Shown here: positions 10,660-20,725 of the stretch, piece by piece
How the letters are laid out: each line of letters opens with the position of its first letter
Numbering within the stretch: the stretch's first letter is position 1
The notes under the pieces: generated by a model
Seen by the model: the letters and a program-made list of their open reading frames with translations, nothing else
Told to the model about the DNA's origin: nothing
The model's database searches: none
Translations under genes and position numbers: made by a program
From: Aquamicrobium sp.
GTDB lineage: Bacteria; Pseudomonadota; Alphaproteobacteria; Rhizobiales; Rhizobiaceae
Direction of reading: 5' to 3'
Assembly (NCBI GenBank): GCA_019739225.1
Contig: JAHHDT010000001.1
Location: 744,001-808,000, forward strand
DNA length: 64,000 bases

Positions 10660-12108
10660 TCAGGCTTCTCTGGCAATGCGGCCGGCCGAAGCCGCCGCAG
10701 GAAATTTCTCTAGAAGTGCCTCCACAAGCTTCGAAAAGCCGGCGCTCTTGGATGACTTGACCATGATCACGTCGCCGGGACGCACGGTCTCAAGCAGCAG
10801 CGGCTTCAACTCGTCGGCGCTGGCGCGATGCTGCGCGGCGGCTTCATCCGGCAAGGTCGCGGCAAGGGCCGCGATCTCCGAGCCGCCCGTCAGGACGATG
10901 TCGGCTCCGGATTTGGCGATCGGCCCGGCCAGCGCCTCATGCAGCTTTCGGGAATGCACACCGAGTTCCAGCATGTCTCCCAAAACCGCGATCCGGCGCC
11001 CGCCGGGCGGAACGGACGCGGTTGCCAGAAGATCAAGCGCGGCTTTCATCGAGACCGGATTGGCATTGTAGCTTTCGTCGATGACGATGATCTCGCCGCC
11101 CGCGGGATGACCGAGAGCATAGCGACGGCCACGGCCGCGCTCCGCCTCGAACTGGGCAAGCGCCGGCGCGGCCTTTGCAACGTCCGCACCTGCAAGATAG
11201 GCCGCACCCAGAACCGCCAGGGCGTTCTGGACCATATGACGCCCTGGCGCGCCGACGGTGAGCGACAACTCTTGCCCTGCCATCTTGACGACAATGCGCG
11301 AGCTTTCGCTGCCGAGCTGGCATCCGGCAAGACGGAAGGTCGCCCTGGCGTGCTCGCCGAAGCTCCATATGTGCTCGACACCCAGATCGCGAGCCGCCTT
11401 GTCGAGCAGCTTCCATTGGCGATCGTCGCGATTGATGATTGCGTGGCCGCCGGGTTCCAGCCCCTCGAAAATCTCGGCCTTGGCCCGCGCGATGTCCTCG
11501 ATGCTCTTGAACGCCCCGAGATGGGCAGGCGCGATGGCGGTTATCAGGGCGATGTGCGGTCGAACATATTTCACGAGCTGGCGGATTTCGCCCGGATTGC
11601 TCATGCCGATCTCGAAGACCGCATAGTCGCAGTCTTCCGGCATTCTCGCCAGCGTAAGTGGCACCCCCCAATGGTTGTTGAAGGACTGGGGCGAGGCGTG
11701 GACCGTACCGACGGCTCCGAGCGCGCAACGCAGCGCTTCCTTGGTTGTCGTCTTACCGACCGAGCCGGTGACACCGATGATCTTGGCCTTGGCGCGCGCG
11801 CGCGCCGCGACACCAACGGCCTCGAGCGCGGCCATCACGTCGGGCACCACGATCATCGGGGCCGTAATGCGACCGAGGGCCGGCAGCCTGCTTTCGGCAA
11901 CCACGAGCAGACCGGCCCCGGCCTTGATCGCCGCGGTTGCAAAGTCGTGCCCGTCGAACCGTTCGCCCTTGATGGCGAAGAAGGCGTCACCCGGCTTCAG
12001 GGTGCGCGTGTCGATCGAGATGCCCGTCACGCCTTCGGGCGGCATGTTGCCCACCGGCCTGCCGTTCATCGCACCCGCGAGTGCCTGGCTGCGCCAAAGG
12101 AGGTTCAT
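10660..12108 (-). CDS. murF: UDP-MurNAc-tripeptide--D-alanyl-D-alanine ligase MurF
   Basis: Mur ligase of 482 residues adding D-Ala-D-Ala to complete the pentapeptide precursor. The P-loop [15 protein letters not shown] is at about 112-126, [11 protein letters not shown] is the downstream signature, and DESYNANP marks the C-terminal domain. The ATG overlaps the murE stop by four bases. Confidence 0.96.
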   Translation of the reverse strand: MNLLWRSQALAGAMNGRPVGNMPPEGVTGISIDTRTLKPGDAFFAIKGERFDGHDFATAAIKAGAGLLVVAESRLPALGRITAPMIVVPDVMAALEAVGVAARARAKAKIIGVTGSVGKTTTKEALRCALGAVGTVHASPQSFNNHWGVPLTLARMPEDCDYAVFEIGMSNPGEIRQLVKYVRPHIALITAIAPAHLGAFKSIEDIARAKAEIFEGLEPGGHAIINRDDRQWKLLDKAARDLGVEHIWSFGEHARATFRLAGCQLGSESSRIVVKMAGQELSLTVGAPGRHMVQNALAVLGAAYLAGADVAKAAPALAQFEAERGRGRRYALGHPAGGEIIVIDESYNANPVSMKAALDLLATASVPPGGRRIAVLGDMLELGVHSRKLHEALAGPIAKSGADIVLTGGSEIAALAATLPDEAAAQHRASADELKPLLLETVRPGDVIMVKSSKSAGFSKLVEALLEKFPAAASAGRIAREA

Positions 12109-13529
12109 GCTGCGCGCTCCGCCAGGGCAGCCCGCACCTCGGCATGATCCGAGAACGGCAGCGTGACGTCGCCGACAGTCTGGCCTTCCTCATGCCCCTT
12201 GCCGGCCACGACGAGCGTGTCGCCCGCATGCAGCATCGCGATCGCCTCGCGGATCGCCTGACGTCGGTCGCCGACCTCGATGGCGCCCGGCGCCGCCTCC
12301 ATGATCGCCGCACGGATCGCCGCCGGCTCTTCTGAGCGCGGATTGTCGTCAGTAACGATGGAGATGTCAGCGAGACGCGTTGCGATCTCGCCCATGATCG
12401 GACGCTTGCCCCTGTCGCGATCGCCGCCACACCCGAAGACGACCAGAACCCGACCGGTCGTGAAAGGCCGCACCGCCTTCAGCACGTTTTCAAGCGCGTC
12501 CGGCTTGTGGGCATAGTCGACATACACCGGCGCGCCTTCCGGCGTTGTGCCGACGTGTTCCAGTCTGCCCGACGCGCCCTTCAGCCGCTCGAGCGCCTTC
12601 AACGCCTTGCCGGCTTCGAGCCCGGTCGAGATGGCAAGCCCCGCCGCGACCATCGCATTGGCGATCTGGAAGTCGCCCGCCAGAGGCAGATCGATTTCGT
12701 AGATGTCATCACCTGCGGCGATCTCCGCCCGCTGGCGGAACCGTTCGTGTTCAACCCGCTTGAGCTGCAGGAAATCGCCCTTGCGGCCAACGGTCAGCAC
12801 CTCCAGACCGGCACCGCGCGTGGCGTCGATCGTCGGCTGTGACCATGCATCGTCGGCAAAGACGACTGCCGGCGCGCCTTTTGGCTGCAACTCGGTAAAG
12901 AGCCGCATCTTGGCGGCATGATATTCCTCGACCGTCGGATGATAATCCATGTGGTCACGGCCGAGATTGGTGAACCCGCCGGCAGCCAGACGCACCCCGT
13001 CCAGCCGTCGCTGGTCGAGCCCGTGGCTCGATGCTTCCATCGCGGCATGCGTCACGCCGGCACCTGCGAGTTCTGCCAGCAGCAAATGCAGCGTCACCGG
13101 ATCGGGCGTCGTCAGCGAGCCGTACTCCTCGCGCCCCGGAGCAACGACGCCGGTCGTGCCGATGGACGCGGCCGCCAAACCGGCATGTTCCCATATCTGC
13201 CGGGTGAAGGACGCCACGGAGGTCTTGCCGCTGGTACCCGTCACGGCCACCATCGTTTCCGGCTGCACGCCGTGGAAAACAGCCGCGGCAAGCGCCAGCG
13301 CGTGGCGCGGATCGTCGACCGCAATCACCGGCACACCGGGATCGCCGGCAAGCGCGCCGCGCGCCGCAACGACTGCGCCTGCGCCGCGCTTCACCGCGTC
13401 GGCCACGAAAGACGCGCCGTCGGCGCGCGTCCCCTGCAGGGCGGCGAACAGAAAACCGGGTTCAACCCGGCGCGAATCCGAACATATCCCGGTCACCTCG
13501 ACTTCGCCCAAGGCGTCGGGGACGGGCAA
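12105..13529 (-). CDS. murE: UDP-MurNAc-L-Ala-D-Glu--meso-DAP ligase MurE (start disrupted)
   Basis: Mur ligase adding the third stem residue. The P-loop [13 protein letters not shown] is present, and DDNPRSEEP contains the DNPR signature of meso-diaminopimelate specificity. The open frame begins only at a TTG (474 residues) with no ribosome-binding site. A normal start, MKLSQFSGF, is seen from an ATG at 13557 but in another frame; dropping one T from the T7 tract at 13528-13534 would join the two readings seamlessly. The real gene therefore probably spans 12105-13557 with a one-base indel or sequencing error. Confidence 0.9.
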   Translation of the reverse strand: MPVPDALGEVEVTGICSDSRRVEPGFLFAALQGTRADGASFVADAVKRGAGAVVAARGALAGDPGVPVIAVDDPRHALALAAAVFHGVQPETMVAVTGTSGKTSVASFTRQIWEHAGLAAASIGTTGVVAPGREEYGSLTTPDPVTLHLLLAELAGAGVTHAAMEASSHGLDQRRLDGVRLAAGGFTNLGRDHMDYHPTVEEYHAAKMRLFTELQPKGAPAVVFADDAWSQPTIDATRGAGLEVLTVGRKGDFLQLKRVEHERFRQRAEIAAGDDIYEIDLPLAGDFQIANAMVAAGLAISTGLEAGKALKALERLKGASGRLEHVGTTPEGAPVYVDYAHKPDALENVLKAVRPFTTGRVLVVFGCGGDRDRGKRPIMGEIATRLADISIVTDDNPRSEEPAAIRAAIMEAAPGAIEVGDRRQAIREAIAMLHAGDTLVVAGKGHEEGQTVGDVTLPFSDHAEVRAALAERAA

Positions 13530-13605
13530 AAAAACCGGAAAACTGGCTGAGCTTCATCAAATTCCATTGGTCCGAATACGTGGACGCCCCCGCAGTCCCC
13601 GAGAA

Positions 13606-15324
13606 TCACTGTGAGGACACCAAAAGGGCGCTACTTTCATGGCCGAAATCGGGCTTTACGCCAAGCATTGCAGCGGAACGGCGGATGATGTTCGACGCGA
13701 GCGGCGCGGCGGTAACACCGGCGGTCGCAGAGCGCGTCGAGTTCTCTCGCTTCGGCTCATCGATGACGGTCAGCACGATGTATTGCGGGTTGTCCATTGG
13801 GAAAACGGCCACGAAAGCGTTGAAATTCTTTTCGTTGGAATAGCGGCCGTTGACCACCTTCTCGGCGGTCCCGGTCTTCCCACCGACCCGGTAACCGGGA
13901 ACGGTGCCGCGCTTGCCGGAGCCCTTCTCGGCATTCAGATTATATAGGTAGCGCATCCCGTCGACCGTATAATCACTAACAACCTTGGTAGCCGACGCCA
14001 ACGCCTGCTCCTTGGTCCGCGTCAGAAAAGTCGGCGGCATCAGATAGCCGCCATTGACCAGCGCGGAAACACCGACCGCCGTTTGCAACGGCGTGGTCGA
14101 GAAGCCGTGCCCGAAGGCTGCGGTAATGGAGTGTACCTTCTTCCAGACCTTCGGTTCCGTTGGCCGGGCGACCTCGGGCAGCTCGGTATCCATGCGGCTG
14201 AGCAGACCGAGGCGATAGAGAAATTCGCGATGCCCTTCGATGCCGACAACGTCGGCTTCCTTGGCCGAACCGATATTGGAAGAGTAGATAAACACCTCCG
14301 GAACAGTCAGCACGCGGCCCTTGCCGTGGAAATCGCGAATCCTGCGTCCGCCGACTACGATCGGCCTGGTGGCGTCGAATCTGCTCTCCATCGTCACTTT
14401 GCCGGAATCCAGCGCCATGGCGGTCGTGAAGCTCTTGATCGTCGAACCCATCTCGTAGACGCCTGCGGACATGCGATTGAGCCTGTCCTTGTCATGCGCG
14501 TTGTATGGATTGTTTGGATCGAAATCCGGCACCGAAGCCATCGCGAGCACTTCGCCCGTACGCACATCCATGACGACGGCACCGGCTGAAAGAGCGCGGT
14601 AGCTTTCCATCGCCCGCACGATTTCATCGCGCACGACGTGTTGGACGCGCAGGTCGATCGACAGCCGGACCGGCTCAAGGTCCTTGGCAACGGCCAGGCC
14701 AGTCGCCTGCAAATCCGCAAGCCCCTGGTCGTCGATATACTTTTCCATGCCCGCAATGCCCTTGTTGTCGACGTTCACGAGGCCGACGATGTGGGATGCG
14801 GTGGCGCCGCCCGGATAGAAGCGGCGCTTCTCGGTCCTGAAACCGATGCCCGGGATACCGAGTTGCATGATCGCCTGCTGCTGGCGGGGCGACAGCTGGC
14901 GGCGCAGCCAGATGAAGCCGGCGTCGCTCTGCAGCCGGTTGTAGGTCTGCTCGATATTGAGGTCCGGCAGCACGGTCAGCAGCTTTTCGAGCGCCTCGTC
15001 TGCGTCAACGATGCGGCGCGGCTCGGCATATAGCGATGCGGTATTGATGTCGGTCGCCAGCACCTCGCCATTGCGGTCGACGATGTCGGGGCGCGATGCA
15101 GTGACGCGTGACGGGCCGGGACCGCCCACTTCAAGATCCTGGAAACCGAGATAGGTGAGACGACCGGCGATCACCCCGTAGACGGCCAAGAAAACGGCCA
15201 TCGTAACGAGGATACGCGTGCGGGCGCGGCCACCCGTCGACTTCGCGACACCTTCGACGACGATGCGCCCGGCGTTGTCGTTGTCATCATTCCGTTGCTG
15301 CTTGGAGCGCCAGCGGCCGATCAT
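13606..15324 (-). CDS. ftsI: Septal transpeptidase FtsI (PBP3)
   Basis: Class B penicillin-binding protein of 572 residues that crosslinks septal peptidoglycan. It has a cytoplasmic N-terminus, one membrane anchor at about 37-58, a PBP dimer domain, then the transpeptidase. The three catalytic motifs are S294-T-I-K297, SSN at 348-350 and KTGT at 483-486. Its start overlaps the ftsL stop by four bases. The 48 bp between it and the probable murE ATG show no terminator. Confidence 0.97.
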   Translation of the reverse strand: MIGRWRSKQQRNDDNDNAGRIVVEGVAKSTGGRARTRILVTMAVFLAVYGVIAGRLTYLGFQDLEVGGPGPSRVTASRPDIVDRNGEVLATDINTASLYAEPRRIVDADEALEKLLTVLPDLNIEQTYNRLQSDAGFIWLRRQLSPRQQQAIMQLGIPGIGFRTEKRRFYPGGATASHIVGLVNVDNKGIAGMEKYIDDQGLADLQATGLAVAKDLEPVRLSIDLRVQHVVRDEIVRAMESYRALSAGAVVMDVRTGEVLAMASVPDFDPNNPYNAHDKDRLNRMSAGVYEMGSTIKSFTTAMALDSGKVTMESRFDATRPIVVGGRRIRDFHGKGRVLTVPEVFIYSSNIGSAKEADVVGIEGHREFLYRLGLLSRMDTELPEVARPTEPKVWKKVHSITAAFGHGFSTTPLQTAVGVSALVNGGYLMPPTFLTRTKEQALASATKVVSDYTVDGMRYLYNLNAEKGSGKRGTVPGYRVGGKTGTAEKVVNGRYSNEKNFNAFVAVFPMDNPQYIVLTVIDEPKRENSTRSATAGVTAAPLASNIIRRSAAMLGVKPDFGHESSALLVSSQ

Positions 15325-15695
15325 TGCACGACCCCGCCAGTGGTGGTTGCATCGATGCCGCTGTCGGCCACGCCGCCAAGATTCTCGTTGATGAAGTCCT
15401 CGATCTCAACTGGGCGTATCGGCAAGTCGTCGATGTCGGCGATCTGGTAGGGCTCGACAGGCACGAGCTTCAACTCCGATTGAAAGGTTTCCGCGAGCCT
15501 TTGCAGGCGCGACGGTTGCGTCAGCAGGCTCCAGTCGGCCTTGAGAACGTCGATGGTCTCTTCCTCGAAACGGATAGCCGCCTCGAGCTTGCGCAGCTTG
15601 GAAAGCTCCGCTTCGGCTGCGTGCTTCGTCGTGTAGGTGAACGCCGCGGCCGAGACCATCACCGCGATCAGCACTATGTCGGTGGTTCTGAACAT
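15321..15695 (-). CDS. ftsL: Cell division protein FtsL
   Basis: Small bitopic divisome protein (124 residues). A membrane span at about 6-22 is followed by a charged helical region (about 27-70, KLRKLEAAIRFEEETIDVLK) suited to coiled-coil pairing with FtsB-type partners. The gene sits between rsmH and ftsI, its standard position. Sequence identity in this family is low, so position weighs heavily in the call. Confidence 0.92.
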   Translation of the reverse strand: MFRTTDIVLIAVMVSAAAFTYTTKHAAEAELSKLRKLEAAIRFEEETIDVLKADWSLLTQPSRLQRLAETFQSELKLVPVEPYQIADIDDLPIRPVEIEDFINENLGGVADSGIDATTTGGVVQ

Positions 15696-15700
15696 GGCGA

Positions 15701-16714
15701 TTACCTTTCCACGGCGGGAGAGAGGATGGGCAGCGCTGGCAGCCCGAACAGCGACAGGTCGGCGGTGCGAGGCTGGGCGTCCGTGCGCACGGCTGCCCGC
15801 AGCTTGGCGGAGCGGGCACGAGGGTTGTCGCGCGCCTCGGCATCGCTGGCGGCAACGACCTTGCCTGCCTTCTCGAATGTCGCCGCCTTGAGCTCGACGG
15901 CCGGCATGTGCCGCGACCCGGCGGCCTGCCCCGCGCGATCGGTAATGAACTTCTTCACGATCCGGTCTTCCAGCGAGTGGAACGAGACGACGACCAGCCG
16001 CCCGCCGGGCTTCAGCGCGCGCTCGGCTGCAAAGAGTGCGCGGGCGAGTTCGCCCAGTTCGTCGTTGACGAAGATGCGCAGGCCCTGGAACGTGCGCGTC
16101 GCAGGGTGGATCTTGTCCTTCGGATTGTTGCCGAGCGCACCCTCGATCGCATCGGCGAGGTCGCGGGTACGCTCGAAGGGACGAACGGCGCGACGCTTTT
16201 CGATCATCCGCGCGACACGGCCCGCGTGACGTTCCTCGCCGAGCATTCCGATGATGCGCGCCAGATCGCCCACCTTGAAGCGGTTGACCACGTCGGCGGC
16301 ACTCGGTCCCTGCTGTGCCATGCGCATGTCGAGCGGCCCGTCACCCCGGAAGGAAAATCCCCGCTCGGCCTCGTCGAGCTGCATGGAGGAAACGCCGATG
16401 TCGAGCACCACGCCGTCGACCGGCTCGCCTGCCACCGCGTCGAGCTCCGAGAAGCGGTCATGCACAAGCCGCAGGCGGCCTGAAAACTCATCCACGAGCG
16501 CCTTGCCGGCCTTGATGGCATCGGGATCGCGATCGATCGCAATCACATCGGCGCCAGCCTGCAGGATCGCGCTGGTATAGCCGCCCGCGCCGAAAGTGCC
16601 GTCGACGAAGGTTTCGCCGGAAACAGGCCGAAGCGCATCCAGCACTTCCGCAAGCATGACCGGAATGTGGCGGGCCGGTCCGCCAACGGCAATCCCCTCG
16701 CCGTGACCCGCCAT
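15701..16714 (-). CDS. rsmH: 16S rRNA (cytosine1402-N4)-methyltransferase RsmH (MraW)
   Basis: SAM-dependent methyltransferase of 337 residues modifying C1402 of 16S r[16 protein letters not shown] opens the family core, [13 protein letters not shown] is the SAM-binding loop, [18 protein letters not shown] the substrate signature, and [15 protein letters not shown] the late motif. The start shares one base with the mraZ stop (TGATG). A much longer upstream reading exists but runs through mraZ in another frame and is discarded. Confidence 0.96.
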   Translation of the reverse strand: MAGHGEGIAVGGPARHIPVMLAEVLDALRPVSGETFVDGTFGAGGYTSAILQAGADVIAIDRDPDAIKAGKALVDEFSGRLRLVHDRFSELDAVAGEPVDGVVLDIGVSSMQLDEAERGFSFRGDGPLDMRMAQQGPSAADVVNRFKVGDLARIIGMLGEERHAGRVARMIEKRRAVRPFERTRDLADAIEGALGNNPKDKIHPATRTFQGLRIFVNDELGELARALFAAERALKPGGRLVVVSFHSLEDRIVKKFITDRAGQAAGSRHMPAVELKAATFEKAGKVVAASDAEARDNPRARSAKLRAAVRTDAQPRTADLSLFGLPALPILSPAVER

Positions 16715-17181
16715 CACTCCGGGCCCCCGCCCGTTGCGCCCGTCGTTCCCGCCTGGCGCAATTTCATCAGCCGCTCCCGCACCTGTGCGCCGTAGTCCGC
16801 GAGCTGCGACGGCTCCCACATCTGAAAGAAGGTCCCGCGCCCCACGAACGCCACATCCGTCGTGATGCCCGTATGGTCGCGAATGAAATCGGTCACCGTA
16901 ATGCGCCCATCCTGATCGAGCTTCAGGAAGTCGCTGTCGCCATGCACGAAATAGGACATGTCGTCCGCCGTCTGGAGAAAGGGATCCTCCATAGCGATGC
17001 GGCTCTCGTAGCGATCGAGCAGATCGAGCCCGCCCACATCCAGCGCCGGGCGATCCAGCGCCTTCAGCGCGTAGAGTTCCTGGTATCCGCGGCGCTGCAC
17101 CACCGCACGGAAATGGGCCGGCACCGATACGCGCCCCTTGGCGTCGATCCTGTTTACGGCACTGGAAAGAAAACGGTCCAT
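16714..17181 (-). CDS. mraZ: Transcriptional regulator MraZ
   Basis: AbrB-like DNA-binding protein of 155 residues with the two tandem SpoVT/AbrB-type halves. DAKGR at 13-17 and DQDGR in the second half are the paired DxxxR signatures of the family. MraZ controls its own dcw operon in the bacteria studied. As first gene of the cluster it is preceded by four GGG boxes at 10-bp spacing. The ATG at 17181 gives the standard length; the open frame extends upstream without support. Confidence 0.95.
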   Translation of the reverse strand: MDRFLSSAVNRIDAKGRVSVPAHFRAVVQRRGYQELYALKALDRPALDVGGLDLLDRYESRIAMEDPFLQTADDMSYFVHGDSDFLKLDQDGRITVTDFIRDHTGITTDVAFVGRGTFFQMWEPSQLADYGAQVRERLMKLRQAGTTGATGGGPE

Positions 17182-17363
17182 GACCTGAAACTGCCGTCCC
17201 TGCCGCGCCCGCCGGCGTGTCCTCGCGCATGCGCTGAATTGCTTTCCCTGACCCCATCCCGCCGCCAATTCCGGGCAATGCCGAACCAACCCGGCGGGCC
17301 GCGTTGGCTGCCGGTTTGGGGGACACTTCACCCGGAACTGAACCGAAGTCGTGATTATGCTTA

Positions 17364-17398
17364 AGGGATACCATGGGCCAATATGGGCGTCAACGGGA
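17364..17398. promoter_or_regulatory. Candidate MraZ operator: four GGG boxes at exact 10-bp period
   Basis: On the plus strand, AGGGA, TGGGC, TGGGC and CGGGA follow each other with 5-bp spacers; the GGG cores are at 17365, 17375, 17385 and 17395. E. coli MraZ recognises TGGGN repeats separated by 5 bp, so the fit to an MraZ box array is close. It lies 184-217 bp upstream of mraZ and covers the candidate promoter. The boxes are on the strand opposite the gene. Regulation is inferred. Confidence 0.6.
17365..17393 (-). promoter_or_regulatory. Candidate promoter of the dcw operon
   Basis: On the minus strand TTGACG (17393-17388) and TATCCC (17370-17365) are separated by 17 bp, a plausible -35/-10 pair. 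It points at mraZ and leaves a leader of about 175 nt. The MraZ-type boxes coincide with it. The rest of the 399-bp gap between mraZ and the next gene holds only a weak CtrA-like pair (TTAA-N7-TTAG, 17476-17490). Confidence 0.4.
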
Positions 17399-17580
17399 AC
17401 AGCCCGCACAAACCGCCTTTCGGGCATGTTCCGGCAGTCATGCAGATGCGACCTGCCATTTATGCTCTGTTAGGCTTAACGAACGGTTAGGAGCCTTTTC
17501 GGCGCCAGCTTTCGATGGCTTGCGTGATGCAGCGCGCGTCTCTAGCGTGGTCGCCTGTCTCGCCGCTGGAAACCTTTGAC

Positions 17581-18687
17581 ATGACCGACAGCTCCTCCGC
17601 GCGCGCCGCGCAGCTCGCCCACCTTCGCCGTGCCGAACTGGCAAAGGGCGACCCGGTCGCACTCCCCTTGACGATGGCGAGCATGTTTCACCTGCCGGGC
17701 GACCCGGCCGGCTTCCCGCAGTACGGCCGCTTCTCCAACCCGACCTGGGAGGCGGTCGAAAAAATGCTGTCTCACCTGGAAGACGCGCCCGCGCTCGGCT
17801 TTCCCTCTGGCATGGCGGCCAACGCAGCGGTCTTCTTCGCGCTCCTGAAAAGCGGCGATCGGATCCTTCTGCCTTCCGACGGCTACTACACGACGCGCGT
17901 TCTGACCGAGCGTTTCCTCACACGGCTCGGCGTCAGCTACGACACACGACCCACGGCGACATTCCTCGACGGCGGGTTCGAAGGCTACCGGCTGGTGTTC
18001 GTGGAAACACCCGCCAATCCCAGCCTCGACATCTGCGACATCGCCGCCGTTTCGAAGGCCGCACATGCAGCCGGTGCGCTGGTCGTGGCAGACAACACGA
18101 CGATGACGCCCTACGGCCAGCGCCCGCTGGAGCTCGGCGCGGATATCGTCGTGGCCGCCGACACCAAGGCCCCCAATGGCCATTCCGATGCTCTGTTCGG
18201 CCATGTGGCGAGCCGCGATACCAAGGTCATGGCCGCCGTTTCCGACTGGCGTAAGCTCGCCGGAGGCATACCGGGACCGTTCGAAGCCTGGCTTGTCCAT
18301 CGCGGCCTGGAAACGCTGCATGTCCGCTTCGAGCGAATGTGCGATACCGCGGAGGTGGTCGCATCGCGCCTTTTGGAGCACAAGGCAGTGAAAGCCGTGC
18401 GTTTTCCTGGGCTTGCAGACGATCCTTCCCACAACCTCGCCCGCGTCCAGATGGAACGTTTCGGCTTCCTGATCGGGCTGACGCTGGGTTCGCAGGAGCA
18501 GGCGGAACGCTTTATCGACGCATGCACCCTGATCCAACCGGCAACGTCGTTCGGCGGCGTCCACACCTCGGCCGAGCGGCGCGTGCGATGGGGCGATGCC
18601 GTCGAGCCGGGGTTCGTCCGGCTGTCGATCGGCTGCGAGCCGACCGAGGAACTCTGGGCGGCAATCGATGCCGCACTTTCAGAATAG
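17581..18687 (+). CDS. Trans-sulfuration PLP enzyme, cystathionine gamma-lyase type
   Basis: Cys/Met-metabolism PLP-dependent enzyme of 368 residues. GFPSGMAANAAVFFALL matches the cofactor phosphate loop, DNTTMTPYGQRPLELGADIVV precedes the PLP lysine K196 in DTKAPNGHSDALFGHV, and the C-terminal SFGGVHTSAERR is typical. The ATG at 17581 fits the family better than an in-frame start 66 bp upstream. Whether it cleaves cystathionine or another sulfur amino acid cannot be told from sequence; gamma-lyase is the best guess. Confidence 0.8.
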   Translation: MTDSSSARAAQLAHLRRAELAKGDPVALPLTMASMFHLPGDPAGFPQYGRFSNPTWEAVEKMLSHLEDAPALGFPSGMAANAAVFFALLKSGDRILLPSDGYYTTRVLTERFLTRLGVSYDTRPTATFLDGGFEGYRLVFVETPANPSLDICDIAAVSKAAHAAGALVVADNTTMTPYGQRPLELGADIVVAADTKAPNGHSDALFGHVASRDTKVMAAVSDWRKLAGGIPGPFEAWLVHRGLETLHVRFERMCDTAEVVASRLLEHKAVKAVRFPGLADDPSHNLARVQMERFGFLIGLTLGSQEQAERFIDACTLIQPATSFGGVHTSAERRVRWGDAVEPGFVRLSIGCEPTEELWAAIDAALSE

Positions 18688-18740
18688 CGTGTACCGCAAA
18701 CAACTCGACGCTCCGCCCGGCAGGGGCGAAGCGTCGAAGT

Positions 18741-19144
18741 GAAATGCCAGCCGGCCTGTAAGCCGGGTTCTGTATGGCCGCGCCGCCCGGAGGCGTCGCG
18801 ACGTGGCGACCATTCATCTTGGGCGGACGTCGCCGCCCGCCTCATGCAACCTACCCGGACGACTGGGCCGGAAACTGCCCGAAGGTTGCCCTTCGCGTCG
18901 TCCCTATTCGGTCTTGCTCCCGGTGGGGTTTACCGTGCCGCTCCTGTTGCCAGTCGCGCGGTGGGCTCTTACCCCACCCTTTCACCCTTACCCCGCGTGC
19001 GGGGCGGTTTGCTTTCTGTGGCACTTTCCCTGGGGTCGCCCCCGCCGGCCGTTAGCCGGCACCGTGTTTCCCTGGAGCCCGGACTTTCCTCACCTGCGAC
19101 CTTTCGGTCCCTGCCGGTGCGGCCGCCCGGCCGGCTGGCAGAGC
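18741..19144 (-). ncRNA. rnpB: RNase P RNA, class A
   Basis: The minus strand carries the rnpB landmarks: GAGGAAAGTCCGGGCTCC near the 5' end, AGAAAGCAAACCGCC in the middle, and the 3' element CAGAACCCGGCTTACAGG. The ends pair perfectly as helix P1: GCCAGCCGGCC (19139-19129) with GGCCGGCTGGC (18756-18746). The length of about 400 nt is normal. It is the ribozyme that matures tRNA 5' ends. Exact termini are estimated. Confidence 0.95.
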
Positions 19145-19198
19145 GTATAAAAGGTGCCGCCGCTCAAAACGCAAGCCGAAAGGCGCGGCCAGCGCCGA

Positions 19199-19777
19199 TT
19201 ACGCGCCGCCGAGCTGCCGCTTCACCTTGGCGCAGTAGGCTGCGGAAACCTTGTTCATACGCTTGGCCCCGTGGCCGGCATTGTAGCGCAGGATGGTGCC
19301 GCAGGTGTCGCCGCCGCCGAGTTGATGGGCCTTGGCCAGATACTTCATGCCGTAGCGGATATTGGTCTCGGGATCGTAGAGGCCCTTGGCGCTGCCCGAA
19401 TAGCCCATCATGCGGGCCGTCGCGGGCTTGATCTGCATCAGGCCGATTTCGCCGGCACGACCGCGCGCATTCGGCCGGTAGTTGCTCTCGATCCTCACGA
19501 CCGCATTGGCCAGTGCGACCGGGACGCCATGCTGCGACGCATATTTCGAGATGATCGCCGAATAACCGCCGCCCTTCGCGGATTTCGCGGCCACGGCCGC
19601 CTTGGTGCTGCCCGGCGCCTTGTCGGCCGCGATCGAGGCGGTGGTCGTCTTGTCGACGTTACGGATCGCCTGCTCGCGCTTCATTATTTCCAGGTAGGTG
19701 TCGCGGTTTTCCGCATGCGCGGCAAAAGTCGTCAGCCCGGCGGCAATTGCAGCCACCGCAAAAATCATCTTCTTCAT
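19199..19777 (-). CDS. Secreted lytic transglycosylase, SLT domain
   Basis: Protein of 192 residues with a signal peptide (MKKMIFAVAAIAAGLTTFAAHA), a low-complexity linker rich in A, K and T, and an SLT domain. VRIESNYRPNARG contains the catalytic glutamate; GLMQIKPATARMMGY and ILRYNAGHG are the other goose-lysozyme-fold motifs. It cleaves glycan strands of murein in the periplasm. A TTG three codons upstream is the other possible start. Confidence 0.88.
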   Translation of the reverse strand: MKKMIFAVAAIAAGLTTFAAHAENRDTYLEIMKREQAIRNVDKTTTASIAADKAPGSTKAAVAAKSAKGGGYSAIISKYASQHGVPVALANAVVRIESNYRPNARGRAGEIGLMQIKPATARMMGYSGSAKGLYDPETNIRYGMKYLAKAHQLGGGDTCGTILRYNAGHGAKRMNKVSAAYCAKVKRQLGGA

Positions 19778-19960
19778 ACGTTCCAATTCTTCCGAAATGC
19801 CGCTTCTGGGCGCTCGCGGCTGTTTACGATTTACGGCCGGGATCGAGCGCCACCGGCCGCGGGGAGAACCGGGGATTTGCAGGCCAAGTTCGAGTCAAAA
19901 AAGGCCGCGGGATTCACTTTGCGTGACAGTATGTTACAGCAACGCCTTAATTACCCTGCG

Positions 19961-20725
19961 TCAGATCGGACTGGCAGGAAGCGCCTTCAGCAGCCTGTGC
20001 AGCGTCTCGATGGTCGACTGGTCTGCGACGCCGTCTACCCGCGCGGGACGGAAGTGGCGCTGAAACGCTTCGACGGCAATTCGCGTCTGCTCGTCGAACA
20101 AACCGTTGATTTCCAAGCCATAACCGTAGAGCGACAGCATCGACTGGAAGGCCTCGACCGGCTCGCCGGAATCGCCCATCGCCAGAAATCGCCCGCCGCG
20201 CACGGGCGACGGGTGGACGTAGTGGCCGATCCCGCTCTCAGCGAGCCAGGCCCACGGAAACTGCTCGCCGGGGTCGATCTTGCGTCCCGGCGCGACGTCA
20301 GAGTGTGCAAGAATTCGTTCCGGCGGAACGGTCCATCGCGCGCAAATGTCGCGGGCGAGAGCTGCAACCGCCTCAACCTGAGCGTCAGGAAACGGCGGAA
20401 ACCCCTCCAGCGGACCCGGATTGACGATCTCGATGCCGATGGAAAACGAGTTCACGTCGGACACGCCGCGCCACGAGCCCTTGCCGGCGTGCCATGCGCG
20501 ATCCGCCTCGCGCACCATCTGCACTATGCGCCCGTCTTCGTGGACTAGATAGTGAGACGAAACCTCGCTTTCGGGTGCGCAAAGCCATGCCTCGGCCGCC
20601 GGTCCCGTCGCCATGCCGGTGTAGTGCATGATGATGCAGTCCGGCTTGCGCCCTTCAGCACGCGGCCCGAAATTGGGAGATACACGCACCTCCGCCCCGG
20701 CATGGTCAGGCGCGAAACCGCTCAT
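19961..20725 (-). CDS. N-acetylmuramoyl-L-alanine amidase, AmiD type
   Basis: Protein of 254 residues with an Amidase_2 zinc domain and a C-terminal peptidoglycan-binding domain (about 185-245). H34 in IIMHYTGM, H141 in ILAHSDVAPGRK and D151 are the probable zinc ligands. It removes stem peptides from muramic acid, probably during murein recycling. No clear signal peptide is seen, unlike the E. coli AmiD lipoprotein. It overlaps the djlA-like gene by four bases. Confidence 0.88.
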   Translation of the reverse strand: MSGFAPDHAGAEVRVSPNFGPRAEGRKPDCIIMHYTGMATGPAAEAWLCAPESEVSSHYLVHEDGRIVQMVREADRAWHAGKGSWRGVSDVNSFSIGIEIVNPGPLEGFPPFPDAQVEAVAALARDICARWTVPPERILAHSDVAPGRKIDPGEQFPWAWLAESGIGHYVHPSPVRGGRFLAMGDSGEPVEAFQSMLSLYGYGLEINGLFDEQTRIAVEAFQRHFRPARVDGVADQSTIETLHRLLKALPASPI

